A DNA stretch of 32,710 bases from assembly GCA_017428025.1 (NCBI GenBank), contig JAFRRO010000085.1:1-32710 (forward strand), in the 5' to 3' direction. This document shows positions 13,968 to 21,565 of the stretch, in pieces. The stretch's first letter is position 1. Every line of letters begins with the position of its first letter. Made by a program: the position numbers and the translations under genes. Origin of the DNA: Clostridia bacterium (GTDB taxonomy: Bacteria > Bacillota > Clostridia > Christensenellales > CAG-138). Below the pieces are notes generated by a model that was not told the DNA's origin, did not search any database, and saw nothing but the letters and a program-made list of their open reading frames with translations.

Positions 13968-15068
13968 TTAGGACTGCGTTAAGTATGCCGAGATGAACAG
14001 GTCCAGATCGCCGTCCATGACCGCCTGGATGTTGCCGTTTTCGGCGCCGGTGCGGTGGTCCTTGACGAGCGTGTAGGGCTGGAAGACGTAGGAGCGGATC
14101 TGGCTGCCCCATTCGATCTTCTTCATCTCGCCCTTGATCTCCTGCATCTGCTGTTCGCGCTCGCGCTCCTGCAGTTCAAGCAGTTTACCTTTCAGGATGC
14201 GCATCGCCATTTCTTTATTTTGAAGCTGGCTGCGCTCGTTCTGGCACTGCACGACGATGCCGGTCGCAAGGTGCGTGATGCGGATCGCGGAGCTGACCTT
14301 GTTGACGTTCTGTCCGCCTGCGCCGCCGGAACGGTAGGTATCCACGCGGATCTCGTCCGGCTCGATCTTGATGCTTGTGTCGTCGTCCTCGAAGATCGGC
14401 GTGACGTCGAGCGACGAGAACGAGGTGTGCCGCCGCGCGCTCGCGTCGAACGGCGAAATGCGCACGAGACGGTGGACGCCCTTTTCCGCCTTGAGATAGC
14501 CGTAGGCGTTTTCGCCCACGACCTCGAACGTGACGGACTTGATGCCCGCGTCCTCGCCGTCCAAAAGGTCGAGCTCTCGGACCTGCCAGCCGCGCTTTTC
14601 GCAGTAGCGTGTGTACATGCGGTAGAGCATCTCGGTCCAGTCCTGCGCCTCGGTGCCGCCCGCGCCCGCGTGCAGCGACAGAATCGCGTTGGAGTTGTCG
14701 TAGGGGCCTTTTAAGAGCATTTCGAGCCGCAGCGCAGTCATCTTGCCGTCGAAGGATTTGAGCTCGTTTTTGAGCTCCTCAACGAGGCTCTCGTCGTTCT
14801 CCTCCTCCGCCATCTCGATCAGCGTTTCGATGTCCTCGCTCTGCCCGTCGAGCTTTGCAAGGCGCTCGAGCTTGCTCTTGATCGCCTTGACGCGCGCGGT
14901 GACCTTGTTCGCGTTGTCGACGTCGTTCCAGAAATCGGTCTCGCTCATCTGCGCTTCGAGGGTTTTGAGCTCGTCGTTGAGCGCGTCCGCGTTCATTTGT
15001 TTGTGTGCAAGCGCAAGCGTCTCGTTGAGCGCGCCGAGCTGCATTTTGTATTCGTCCAGTACCAGCAT
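13968..15068 (-). CDS. prfB: Peptide chain release factor 2
   Basis: RF2 releases finished peptides at UAA and UGA stop codons. The 366-residue product contains the stop-codon recognition tripeptide SPF at 205-207 and the catalytic GGQ at 251-253 in RSGGAGGQNVNK. Many bacteria need a programmed +1 frameshift near codon 26 for RF2. Here the frame is continuous from ATG 15068 with no in-frame TGA, so that autoregulation is absent. GGAGGA precedes the start. It lies 11 bases after the cyclophilin gene, so the two are likely co-transcribed. Confidence 0.97.
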   Translation of the reverse strand: MLVLDEYKMQLGALNETLALAHKQMNADALNDELKTLEAQMSETDFWNDVDNANKVTARVKAIKSKLERLAKLDGQSEDIETLIEMAEEENDESLVEELKNELKSFDGKMTALRLEMLLKGPYDNSNAILSLHAGAGGTEAQDWTEMLYRMYTRYCEKRGWQVRELDLLDGEDAGIKSVTFEVVGENAYGYLKAEKGVHRLVRISPFDASARRHTSFSSLDVTPIFEDDDTSIKIEPDEIRVDTYRSGGAGGQNVNKVSSAIRITHLATGIVVQCQNERSQLQNKEMAMRILKGKLLELQEREREQQMQEIKGEMKKIEWGSQIRSYVFQPYTLVKDHRTGAENGNIQAVMDGDLDLFISAYLTQS

Positions 15069-15079
15069 GGTTCCTCCGA

Positions 15080-15802
15080 TTACTGAATCTTTTCGGGCTC
15101 GCCGTAGTCGACGCCGAAGGTTTCGACGCGGATCGTGTCGATCACGACCGGTTCAAGCGGCGCGTCGTTGCGGTCGGTCTTGGACATGGCGATCTTGTCG
15201 AGCACCGTGAAGCCCTCGATCAGCATGCCGAACGCGGCATACGAACCGTCCAGATGCGGCGCGTCCGCATGCATGATGAAGAACTGCGATCCCGCGGAAT
15301 CGGGATTCATCGCGCGCGCCATGGAGATGACGCCGCGCGTATGGTTGAGGTTGTTCTCAAAGCCGTTCGACGCAAATTCGCCCTTGATCGAATAGTCGGG
15401 ACCGCCCATGCCGTTGCCCAGCGGATCGCCGCCCTGGATCATAAAGCCCGCGATGATGCGGTGGAACGTCAATCCGTCGTAGAAGCCGGAATTGGCGAGC
15501 GAGATAAAGTTCTTGACGGTGTTCGGCGCGACGTCCGGATAAAGCTCCAGCTTCATGACGCTGCCGTCCTTCATGGTGATGGTTGCGATCGGTTTGTTCA
15601 TGGTTCCCTCCTCGGTGGTGGTTGTTTCATTCTGTGCGGGTTGGGCAGGCTGCTGTTCCGTCGTCTGTTCGCCGGTCTGTTCCCCCGTCTGTACGCCGGG
15701 CGCGGCCGCCCCGTCGGTCGTATACGTGTTCGCCGTTGCGGTGCTGCAGGCAAGCGACAGCAGCATCAATACGGTCATTGCGATACAAAAGAAACGTCTC
15801 AT
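15080..15802 (-). CDS. Exported cyclophilin-type peptidyl-prolyl isomerase with possible second start
   Basis: Cyclophilins speed the cis-trans isomerisation of proline bonds. The 240-residue product has an N-terminal signal segment (3-19) ending LLSLACS, an imperfect lipobox, then a Gln/Thr-rich linker (20-66). The cyclophilin domain fills about 70-235, with FHRIIAGFMIQGGDP (113-127) and GSQFFIM. AGGAGG precedes ATG 15802. A second ATG at 15601 (residue 68), exactly where the domain begins, has its own GAGGAGGG site. It would yield a 173-residue cytosolic form. The gene lies between a beta-helix lipoprotein gene (36 bases upstream) and prfB. Confidence 0.92.
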   Translation of the reverse strand: MRRFFCIAMTVLMLLSLACSTATANTYTTDGAAAPGVQTGEQTGEQTTEQQPAQPAQNETTTTEEGTMNKPIATITMKDGSVMKLELYPDVAPNTVKNFISLANSGFYDGLTFHRIIAGFMIQGGDPLGNGMGGPDYSIKGEFASNGFENNLNHTRGVISMARAMNPDSAGSQFFIMHADAPHLDGSYAAFGMLIEGFTVLDKIAMSKTDRNDAPLEPVVIDTIRVETFGVDYGEPEKIQ

Positions 15803-15838
15803 TCTTTTCCTCCTGTCGGTGATCTTATCGTTCCGCCG

Positions 15839-17086
15839 TCACCGCGCAAGCGTCATGGCGGCAAGCTCGGCTTCGCCGAGTTCGTTTCCGTCGACGTCAT
15901 GTACGAAAGCGCGTGCGTCGGGGTTGAATTCTTCGTCAATATAGATCCAGTGATCGACGGTATTGTCCGTAAATTCACAGCCCGTTACGGTGACGTCGCC
16001 GTCCCAGAACAGCCGTTCGATGCGGTTGCCGCGAATCGACGTGCCGGAGAGGAACAGTTCTCCCTTCGACAACTCGGTGTTCGCGTAAAAGAACGTGCCG
16101 ATCCGGTTGTCGGTCACGTCGCAGTTTACGATCGAGATCCTTCCGGTGATATCCGCGTTGAGCGCGAGGAGCGAGAAGAAGCAGTCCGCTTCGTTGTCGT
16201 GCACGTTCAGCGATTCGAAGACCGCCTCGCCGATCGATTCCGTGCCGAACAGGAACGTGCAGCTGTTTCCGTACACTTCACAGTTCGAAAACCGCACATC
16301 GGTGCTCCCGCTGTCGAGCTCAATCCAGAACGACGCGTCGTCCTCCGGCTCGTCGGGACCCGGTTCTTCATACTGCCAGCAGTCGTGCAGCTTGCAGCCG
16401 TCCGCGAGAACGTCGCTGCTTGCCGAAAGCCAGATCGCCGTGGCGCAGTCGTGAATGTCGCAGTTCGAGAATCTGATCTCGCTGCTGCTCATCGCATACA
16501 TCGCCATCACGCAGCCCTGAGCGCTGCAGTCCGAAATCAGGATGCCGTCGCAGTTTTGGATGCTGATCCCGTTCGGCGACCAGTATCCGTCGCCGTTTTG
16601 GAAGCTGCAGCCGTCGATGCGTGAAGCGGAACACTTCTGCAGCGCAAGGAGATCCTCCGCGTCTCCGCATACCGTGACGCCGGACAGCACAAAGCCCGTG
16701 CAGAATTCCGCCAGAATCGCGGCATGCAGCAGAACGGTGTTCCCCGATCCGGTGATGTGCAGCTGTTCGAGATTGCACAGTTCGAGCACGCCGTTCTCCT
16801 TCGTCACCGTCTGCAGATCGTAGACGTCGCCGGTGAGAACGATCTCCGTATTCGATGCGATCGCCGCAAGGAATTCCTCGACCGTCGCCGCTTCCACGAA
16901 TTGCAGCGCCGCGTTCGGCGCATCCGTGACGGTCGGCGCTTCGGTCGGCGTCTCGGTCGGTGTTTCGGTGTTGACCGGCGCCGCGGTCGGCACTTCGGTC
17001 TGTGCGTCCTGCCGCTTTGCAACGCAGGCGGCTGCCGCAAGCAGCATCAGCCCTGCAAGAAATAAACTAACAATGCGTTTCATCAT
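15839..17086 (-). CDS. Cys-rich parallel beta-helix surface lipoprotein
   Basis: This 415-residue exported protein has a signal peptide ending LLAAAAC, so it is likely a lipoprotein. A Pro/Thr linker with repeated TETPTEAPT-like units (about 35-58) follows. The remainder looks like a right-handed parallel beta-helix of the PbH1/NosD kind, with turns of about 22 residues. Many turns carry the pattern (D/N)C or GC, for example DGCSFQ, SDCSAQ, SNCDIHDC and DGCKLHDC. About 17 cysteines fall in the helix, which is unusual for an exported Firmicute protein. Start ATG 17086 has AAAGGGA upstream. No catalytic site is visible; carbohydrate or surface binding is inferred from the fold only. Confidence 0.78.
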   Translation of the reverse strand: MMKRIVSLFLAGLMLLAAAACVAKRQDAQTEVPTAAPVNTETPTETPTEAPTVTDAPNAALQFVEAATVEEFLAAIASNTEIVLTGDVYDLQTVTKENGVLELCNLEQLHITGSGNTVLLHAAILAEFCTGFVLSGVTVCGDAEDLLALQKCSASRIDGCSFQNGDGYWSPNGISIQNCDGILISDCSAQGCVMAMYAMSSSEIRFSNCDIHDCATAIWLSASSDVLADGCKLHDCWQYEEPGPDEPEDDASFWIELDSGSTDVRFSNCEVYGNSCTFLFGTESIGEAVFESLNVHDNEADCFFSLLALNADITGRISIVNCDVTDNRIGTFFYANTELSKGELFLSGTSIRGNRIERLFWDGDVTVTGCEFTDNTVDHWIYIDEEFNPDARAFVHDVDGNELGEAELAAMTLAR

Positions 17087-17164
17087 GATATTCCCTTTCT
17101 GTGTTTGCAAAGAATACCTTGCTCTCCCCGATTCGGTTGCATCCGTTCTGCAAGAATCCCGTTT

Positions 17165-18088
17165 TTAGCGGCGGTTCTCCTCGAAGATCGGTTCGCGATA
17201 CGCAAAGCCGTCGCGCTCGGCAAGCAGCGCAAGGAAATTGTTGACCACGCGCGAGCGGTATTTGCGCTTCTGCGCGATGATCGTCAGCGCCGGAACGAGA
17301 AGTTCGGTTTCGGACACGGTTTTCTGCGCAAGATCGGTGAACCCGAGCGACTCCGCCGCGCCTTTCGGTACGAGCGCAACCGCCTTGCCCGCCCGCGCCC
17401 AGTTCAGCGCAACCTGCATGCGCGTGCTGACGTACTTCGGCGAAAGTTTGAGATTCTGTTCCTTGAACGCGGACGTGAACGCCGGTACGCTGCGCTCCAT
17501 CAGCGACAGCGGCAGCGACTGCAGCTGTCCCAACGAAACGGCGTCGGACGGATCCTCCGCGAAAAACGCGCCGTCTCTGTACGCCGCGACGAGCGTATCC
17601 GGATGCGTGTAGAGCACGTCGAGATTCTCCGCGTCGTTTTTGATCAGCCGCACGAAGATCGCCTCGACCTGCCCGTTCTGCAGCTTTTTCAAAAGCTCCG
17701 GCAGTTCGGCTTCGAACACGCTGATTTCCGTGTCGGGATAGCGCTCGGAAAAATCAACGAGCGCGTCGAGCAGACGTTCGTTTTCGAACGACGAGGAGAT
17801 GCCGATGCGCAGCGTCCCCTTGGCGCCGCCGAAGCCGGAGGTGATCTCGTTGCGCGCCGCCGTCTCGATCTCGGTCATCCACTTCGCCTTCTGGTACAGG
17901 ATGCGCCCCGCATCGGTCAGCTCGAGCCTGCGCGCACCGCGATAAAAGAGCCGCGCGCCGTACGCCGTTTCGAGCGCCTTGATCTGATTGGAAAGCGCCG
18001 GCTGTGCGATGCGAAGCTTCCGCGAGGCAGCGGTCAGGCTGCCTTCTTCGACGATCGTGATGTAGTTTTGGTAGTAGCTGAGGTTCAT
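17165..18088 (-). CDS. LysR-family transcriptional regulator
   Basis: This 307-residue regulator has an N-terminal winged helix-turn-helix (about 1-60), with EEGSLTAASRKLRIAQPALS and IKALETAYGARLFYR, and a C-terminal ligand-binding domain from about 88 on. The ATG at 18088 is preferred over upstream in-frame starts because AAAGGAAG lies before it and the HTH then begins at the usual position. A strong promoter precedes it. The gene downstream, for the beta-helix lipoprotein, begins 78 bases later in the same direction and could be on the same transcript or a target. No divergent partner is present, so the effector cannot be guessed. Confidence 0.92.
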   Translation of the reverse strand: MNLSYYQNYITIVEEGSLTAASRKLRIAQPALSNQIKALETAYGARLFYRGARRLELTDAGRILYQKAKWMTEIETAARNEITSGFGGAKGTLRIGISSSFENERLLDALVDFSERYPDTEISVFEAELPELLKKLQNGQVEAIFVRLIKNDAENLDVLYTHPDTLVAAYRDGAFFAEDPSDAVSLGQLQSLPLSLMERSVPAFTSAFKEQNLKLSPKYVSTRMQVALNWARAGKAVALVPKGAAESLGFTDLAQKTVSETELLVPALTIIAQKRKYRSRVVNNFLALLAERDGFAYREPIFEENRR

Positions 18089-18120
18089 GCGTTGCTTCCT
18101 TTGCCGTTCAAGCAACGTAC

Positions 18121-18149
18121 AGTATAACAAATCTACATGGGAATATCAA
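18121..18149 (-). promoter_or_regulatory. Promoter of the LysR gene
   Basis: On the minus strand TTGATA (18149-18144), a 17-base spacer and TATACT (18126-18121). Transcription should begin near 18114. Confidence 0.8.
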
Positions 18150-18159
18150 GGTATTTTCA

Positions 18160-18377
18160 TGTCCCGCAGGGACAAATCATGCCCGCAGGGCAATTCATGT
18201 TTCATGTCCGCAGGGCAATTCATTTTTCATTCTTCATCGAATGAATTGCGGCTTGCCGCATGAACGAAGTGATGAGCGCCTGCGGCGCGTGATGTGCCTG
18301 CGGCGTGATGATTGCGCTCCGCGCAAGTGATGTGTGATTTTCGATCACGTTCAGGTAGATTCTCCTGCCGGAGAATC
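18160..18377. repeat. Array of nine short hairpins with constant linkers
   Basis: Small palindromes follow one another: TGTCCC/GGGACA (18160), TGCCC/GGGCA (18180), TGTCC/GGGCA (18205), TGCGGC/GCCGCA (18247), GCGCC/GGCGC (18276), GCC/GGC (18296), TGCGC/GCGCA (18313), GTGAT/ATCAC (18334) and GATTCTCC/GGAGAATC (18358). Loops are often GCA or TGC. The first units are joined by ATTCATG-like linkers, the later ones by GTGATG. No reading frame is preserved. The stretch lies upstream of the LysR promoter. Confidence 0.7.
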
Positions 18378-18387
18378 ATTGATTTTG

Positions 18388-18546
18388 CCCCTCATCCGTC
18401 GCCATTCGGCGACACCTTCCCCACCGCGGGGGAAGGCTTTTGGGGGCGTGCATACGATTTTCGTTGAGAAACGAAAGCTTCGCAAAATCCAAGGCTTCGC
18501 CCCCTTTAGGGCGGAGAAGCTGTCACCGCAGGTGACTGATGAGGGG
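18388..18546. mobile_element. MITE-like palindromic element, CTCATC family
   Basis: The 159-bp element is bounded by CCCCTCATC (18388-18396) and GATGAGGGG (18538-18546). The left half holds GTCGCC/GGCGAC and CCTTCCCC/GGGGAAGG hairpins. The right half holds a GCTTCGCC/GGCGGAGAAGC hairpin and GTCACC/GGTGAC. No coding potential is seen. Confidence 0.7.
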
Positions 18547-18558
18547 GTGCGCTGATAT

Positions 18559-18646
18559 AATGAATACTGAAGACTTAAGACTTAAAAATGAATCATTCAG
18601 GAAGGTTTTCCGATGGAAAACCAACATGTATTTTTCAGTATTCATT
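18559..18646. repeat. Palindromic unit with 13-bp inverted repeats
   Basis: AATGAATACTGAA (18559-18571) and TTCAGTATTCATT (18634-18646) are exact inverted repeats. Between them lies the hairpin GGTTTTCC/GGAAAACC (18604-18622). It lies just downstream of the RibU-like gene, whose stop is at 18688. Confidence 0.6.
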
Positions 18647-18687
18647 CTTCAGTACGCGCCGCAGGCGTGCGATATGCGGACTACACG

Positions 18688-19293
18688 CTATTTGTGCAGA
18701 AGCGGGCTCAGCGGCTTATAGATGATCAGGCAGATGATGAGGTTGAGCAACCCCTTGCAGAACGTGAACGTCACGTTGAAGATCATCAGGCAGTTCAGCA
18801 GCGGATTCGCCGTCGGGAAGTGCGCGATTCTGCCCATGATCGCCTCGTATGCGGAAATGATCGCTTCCTCCGGGAAATGCAGGATCGCGACATACGCCGG
18901 ATAGACGATGAAATAGTTGAGCGGCAGGCTGATCAATGCCATTGCGAGCGCGCCGAGCGCGGAGCCCAGCAGCGCGGTGCCGCGCGTCTTGCGGCGATGA
19001 TACACAAGCCCTGCGACCATGACGAATACGGCGCCGAGAATGAAGTTGCACGCCTCGCCGATGCCTGCCGACGAACCGAACGGCAGGTGCAGCAGATTCT
19101 TGACCAGCTGAATGAGAACGCCCCACCACGGACCGAGCGCGAACGCGCCCAGAAGCGCCGGAAGGTCGCTCAGATCGAGCTTGACGAACGACGGCATGAT
19201 CGGGATCGAGAATTCGATGAACTGGAGCACCGCGGCAACGGCGGCGAGCATTGCGGCAACCGCAAGGCGGTGGGTTTTCTTCTTGGTTTCCAT
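18688..19293 (-). CDS. ECF transporter substrate-binding membrane subunit, RibU-like
   Basis: This 201-residue membrane protein resembles the S components of energy-coupling-factor vitamin importers, closest to riboflavin-type RibU. The marker block is KLDLSDLPALLGAFALGP (38-55), followed by WGVLIQLVKNLLHL. About six hydrophobic segments fill the chain, and the C-terminus ends IIYKPLSPLLHK. The shared ECF ATPase and T subunits are not nearby, as expected when they serve several S components. AAAGGAAA precedes the start, and the promoter is near-consensus. No FMN riboswitch is found in the short leader, so the riboflavin assignment is moderate. Confidence 0.82.
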   Translation of the reverse strand: METKKKTHRLAVAAMLAAVAAVLQFIEFSIPIMPSFVKLDLSDLPALLGAFALGPWWGVLIQLVKNLLHLPFGSSAGIGEACNFILGAVFVMVAGLVYHRRKTRGTALLGSALGALAMALISLPLNYFIVYPAYVAILHFPEEAIISAYEAIMGRIAHFPTANPLLNCLMIFNVTFTFCKGLLNLIICLIIYKPLSPLLHK

Positions 19294-19321
19294 GGGCTAT
19301 TTCCTTTCCGACACTGTGCCG

Positions 19322-19350
19322 ATTGTAGCACACGCGCGGATATATGTCAA
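19322..19350 (-). promoter_or_regulatory. Promoter of the RibU-like gene
   Basis: On the minus strand TTGACA (19350-19345), a 17-base spacer and TACAAT (19327-19322). An AT-rich stretch (19350-19390) lies directly upstream and could act as an UP element. The leader is only about 20 bases, too short for a riboswitch. Confidence 0.85.
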
Positions 19351-19454
19351 TTATTGATATTTGATATATGTATATTATTATGCTTATATGCATGTCAAAG
19401 GGGAGCGTGAAGAGTTGCTCTGTAAAGGGTGTTTTAAACCTCGCCGAAGAAAAT

Positions 19455-19604
19455 GCCTTCCCCTTGGGGGAAGGTGCCGTAGCGTGAGCGAAGGCGGATG
19501 AGGTGTCAAAGCGGGCGAGGCAAAATCATCCGCAAAAGCTGACGCTTTTTACGTGTTCACCTCATCAGTCACCTTCGGTGCCAGCTTCCCCTCAAGGGGA
19601 AGCC
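19455..19604. mobile_element. MITE-like palindromic element, CTCATC family
   Basis: The 150-bp element has GCCTTCCCC/GGGGAAGGC-type ends (19455 and 19596-19604) and an inner pair GATGAGGTG (19497-19505) and CACCTCATC (19558-19566). Its halves are in the opposite arrangement to the copy at 18388-18546. It occupies most of the 496-base gap between the RibU-like gene and the M3 peptidase. A further hairpin ACCGCC/GGCGGT lies near 19632. Confidence 0.7.
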
Positions 19605-19693
19605 TTTCTGATAAGGGCGCACTTATACACCGCCTTACGGCGGTGATACCCTCTTTCGTCGGGACGTGCGATCAATCATACTTTTACCTACCG

Positions 19694-19732
19694 AAAAAGA
19701 AAAGCGCAGCCGCTTGTAAACGACTGCGCTTT
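19694..19732 (-). terminator. Terminator of the M3 peptidase gene
   Basis: On the minus strand AAAGCGCAG (19732-19724) pairs with CTGCGCTTT (19709-19701), followed by TCTTTTT. It lies 57 bases after the stop codon. Confidence 0.82.
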
Positions 19733-19789
19733 GAATACCTCCCTTGACAGACCGCCTCCGACGCGCTCCCCTTGTGTGATGAGATTTGT

Positions 19790-21466
19790 TTACAGCAGCT
19801 TTTCGATCGCTTCGGTGATGTCCTTGACCGTGTTTTCCGCGAACGGATTGCGGAGGTTGCCGATCTTCAAAAGCTCGAAGTAGCCGACCGTGCCGCCCGC
19901 TTTGCAGAGGTTGAGATAGTCGCTCCACGCCTGCTTGCGGTTCTCCTGCATGCGGAGGAAAAAGTCGAACGCGCCCATCTGCGCCAGCGCGTAGTCGATG
20001 TAGTAGAACGGATACAGGAAGATGTGCTGCTTCTGCATCCAGAAACCGCCCTTTTCGAGGAACGGATCGCCGTCGTAGTCACGCCACGGCAGATAGACCT
20101 GTTCGAGCTCGTGCCACACGGCGTAGCGCTCGTCGCGCGTCATGTCGGGCTTTGCGTAGACGCGGTGCTGGAACTCGTCGACCATCGTAAGATACGGGAT
20201 CGTCGCCAGCGCGGCGTTCAGGTGCGCTTCGCGATAGCGCGGCGCGTCGTCGCCGAAGAACTTCTCCATCCACGGATAGGTGAAATGCTCCATCGACATC
20301 GAATGGACCTCGCAGATCTCGATCGGCGCCTGCCACGTCTCGGACAGACGAATCGCGCGCGCCGCGACGAATGCCTGGAACGCGTGCCCCGCCTCGTGCG
20401 TCAGCACGTCGACGTCGGCGGAAGTGCCGTTGAAGTTCGAGAAGATGAACGGGGCTTTCAGCGACATCAGGTCGGTGCAGTAGCCGCCCATGTGCTTGCC
20501 GGGACGGGACGTGAGATCGAACAGCTGATGCTCGACCATGAAGTCGAAGAACTCGCCGGTCTCGGGGCTCAGCTCGCGGTACATCTCCTGCGCGGCTTTG
20601 ACCATCTCCTCCTCGGTGCCGTGCGGCGTCGGGTTGCCCTCCGGATAGCAGAAGGACTCGTCGTAGTAGCGCAGCTTGTCGACGCCGATGCGCTTTGCCT
20701 GCCGCTCGTGGATGCGGGCGACCGCCGGCACGACGAACTTTTTGACGCCCTCGCGGAAGCGCTCGACGTCGTCCTTGGTGTAGTCGTAGCGGCCGCGGGA
20801 CAGATACGCAAACGGGATGTAGCTTTCGTAGCCGATGAGCTTCGCGTTTTCGGTGCGGACCTTGACCATCTCGTCATAGATGTCGTCCAGCTCGTCCGCG
20901 ATGCCCGCGTACATCTCCGCCCATTTGCGGAACGCGCCCTCGCGGATCTTGCGGTCCGGATTCTGCATGAACTTCAGAAGCCCGTAGAAGTTGCAGGTCT
21001 CGCCCATGTATTCGGTCGTGCAGCCTGCGGTGAGCTTTGCATACCGGCTCTTCAGCATCTGTTCCTGCGTCATGCCGGGGATCAGGCGCTCGTCGGCCAG
21101 CTTGATCTGCGCGTCCGCCTGCGTGAAGATGATCTTGCCGAGCGCTTTTTCGAGCTCCGCGCGGAACGGATGGTTGACCATCGCCTTGAGCTGCCGCTCG
21201 TTCAGCACGATCGTCTTCGAAAGGTTCTGATCGTAATAGGTCTGCTCCGCGTCGTAGAACTCGTCCTTGGTGTTGACGTCGTGACGGATGTGCGATATCG
21301 TGAGCATCGTAAAGACCTTCTGCGACGCCTCGTCCATCGCGTAATACGCCGCGATCGCGTCCTCCGCCGTCTTCGCGTTCTCAAACACGTCGATCAGCTT
21401 CATGGTGTTCGCGATAAACGCATCGACGTCCACGCGCTCATAGGGTAGTTCCGAGAATTTCCACAT
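19790..21466 (-). CDS. M3-family oligoendopeptidase (PepF-like)
   Basis: This is a 558-residue zinc metallopeptidase of family M3, which degrades short peptides in the cytoplasm. The zinc motif HEAGH is at 357-361 and the third ligand is expected at E386 in ICEVHSMSME, 25 residues on, as usual for M3. No signal peptide is present. AGGAGG lies 8 bases before ATG 21466. The gene has its own promoter and terminator, so it is separate from the ribosomal-protein operon upstream. With the Opp importer only 4 kb away it could process imported peptides; that link is inference. Confidence 0.93.
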   Translation of the reverse strand: MWKFSELPYERVDVDAFIANTMKLIDVFENAKTAEDAIAAYYAMDEASQKVFTMLTISHIRHDVNTKDEFYDAEQTYYDQNLSKTIVLNERQLKAMVNHPFRAELEKALGKIIFTQADAQIKLADERLIPGMTQEQMLKSRYAKLTAGCTTEYMGETCNFYGLLKFMQNPDRKIREGAFRKWAEMYAGIADELDDIYDEMVKVRTENAKLIGYESYIPFAYLSRGRYDYTKDDVERFREGVKKFVVPAVARIHERQAKRIGVDKLRYYDESFCYPEGNPTPHGTEEEMVKAAQEMYRELSPETGEFFDFMVEHQLFDLTSRPGKHMGGYCTDLMSLKAPFIFSNFNGTSADVDVLTHEAGHAFQAFVAARAIRLSETWQAPIEICEVHSMSMEHFTYPWMEKFFGDDAPRYREAHLNAALATIPYLTMVDEFQHRVYAKPDMTRDERYAVWHELEQVYLPWRDYDGDPFLEKGGFWMQKQHIFLYPFYYIDYALAQMGAFDFFLRMQENRKQAWSDYLNLCKAGGTVGYFELLKIGNLRNPFAENTVKDITEAIEKLL

Positions 21467-21495
21467 GTCGTTGTCCTCCTGTTGATTCTAATTGC

Positions 21496-21524
21496 AGTAT
21501 ACCATAGTCCGGCGATGCAGGCAA
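21496..21524 (-). promoter_or_regulatory. Promoter of the M3 peptidase gene
   Basis: On the minus strand TTGCCT (21524-21519), a 17-base spacer and TATACT (21501-21496). It begins directly after the rplA terminator. Confidence 0.75.
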
Positions 21525-21525
21525 C

Positions 21526-21555
21526 AAAAAAGAGACCGATTTCTCGGTCTCTTTT
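21526..21555 (-). terminator. Terminator after rplA
   Basis: GAGACCGA/TCGGTCTC (21551-21532 on the minus strand), extended by four A-T pairs, with a six-T tail (21531-21526). It closes the rpmG-rplA transcript where rplJ-rplL would normally follow. Confidence 0.93.
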
Positions 21556-21565
21556 GGGTTCATGC

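Noticed and set aside
14980..15068. Programmed frameshift site in prfB
   Set aside because: No in-frame TGA or CTTTGA slippery sequence; one continuous frame gives a full-length RF2.
18160..18377. Possible CRISPR array
   Set aside because: The repeated parts are only 6-7 bases long, stems differ between units, and no cas genes are near.
19294..19321. FMN riboswitch before the RibU-like gene
   Set aside because: The transcribed leader is far too short and lacks the conserved core.
19772..21448. 558-residue plus-strand frame opposite the M3 peptidase
   Set aside because: The minus strand has the HEAGH motif and promoter; the other frame is unsupported.
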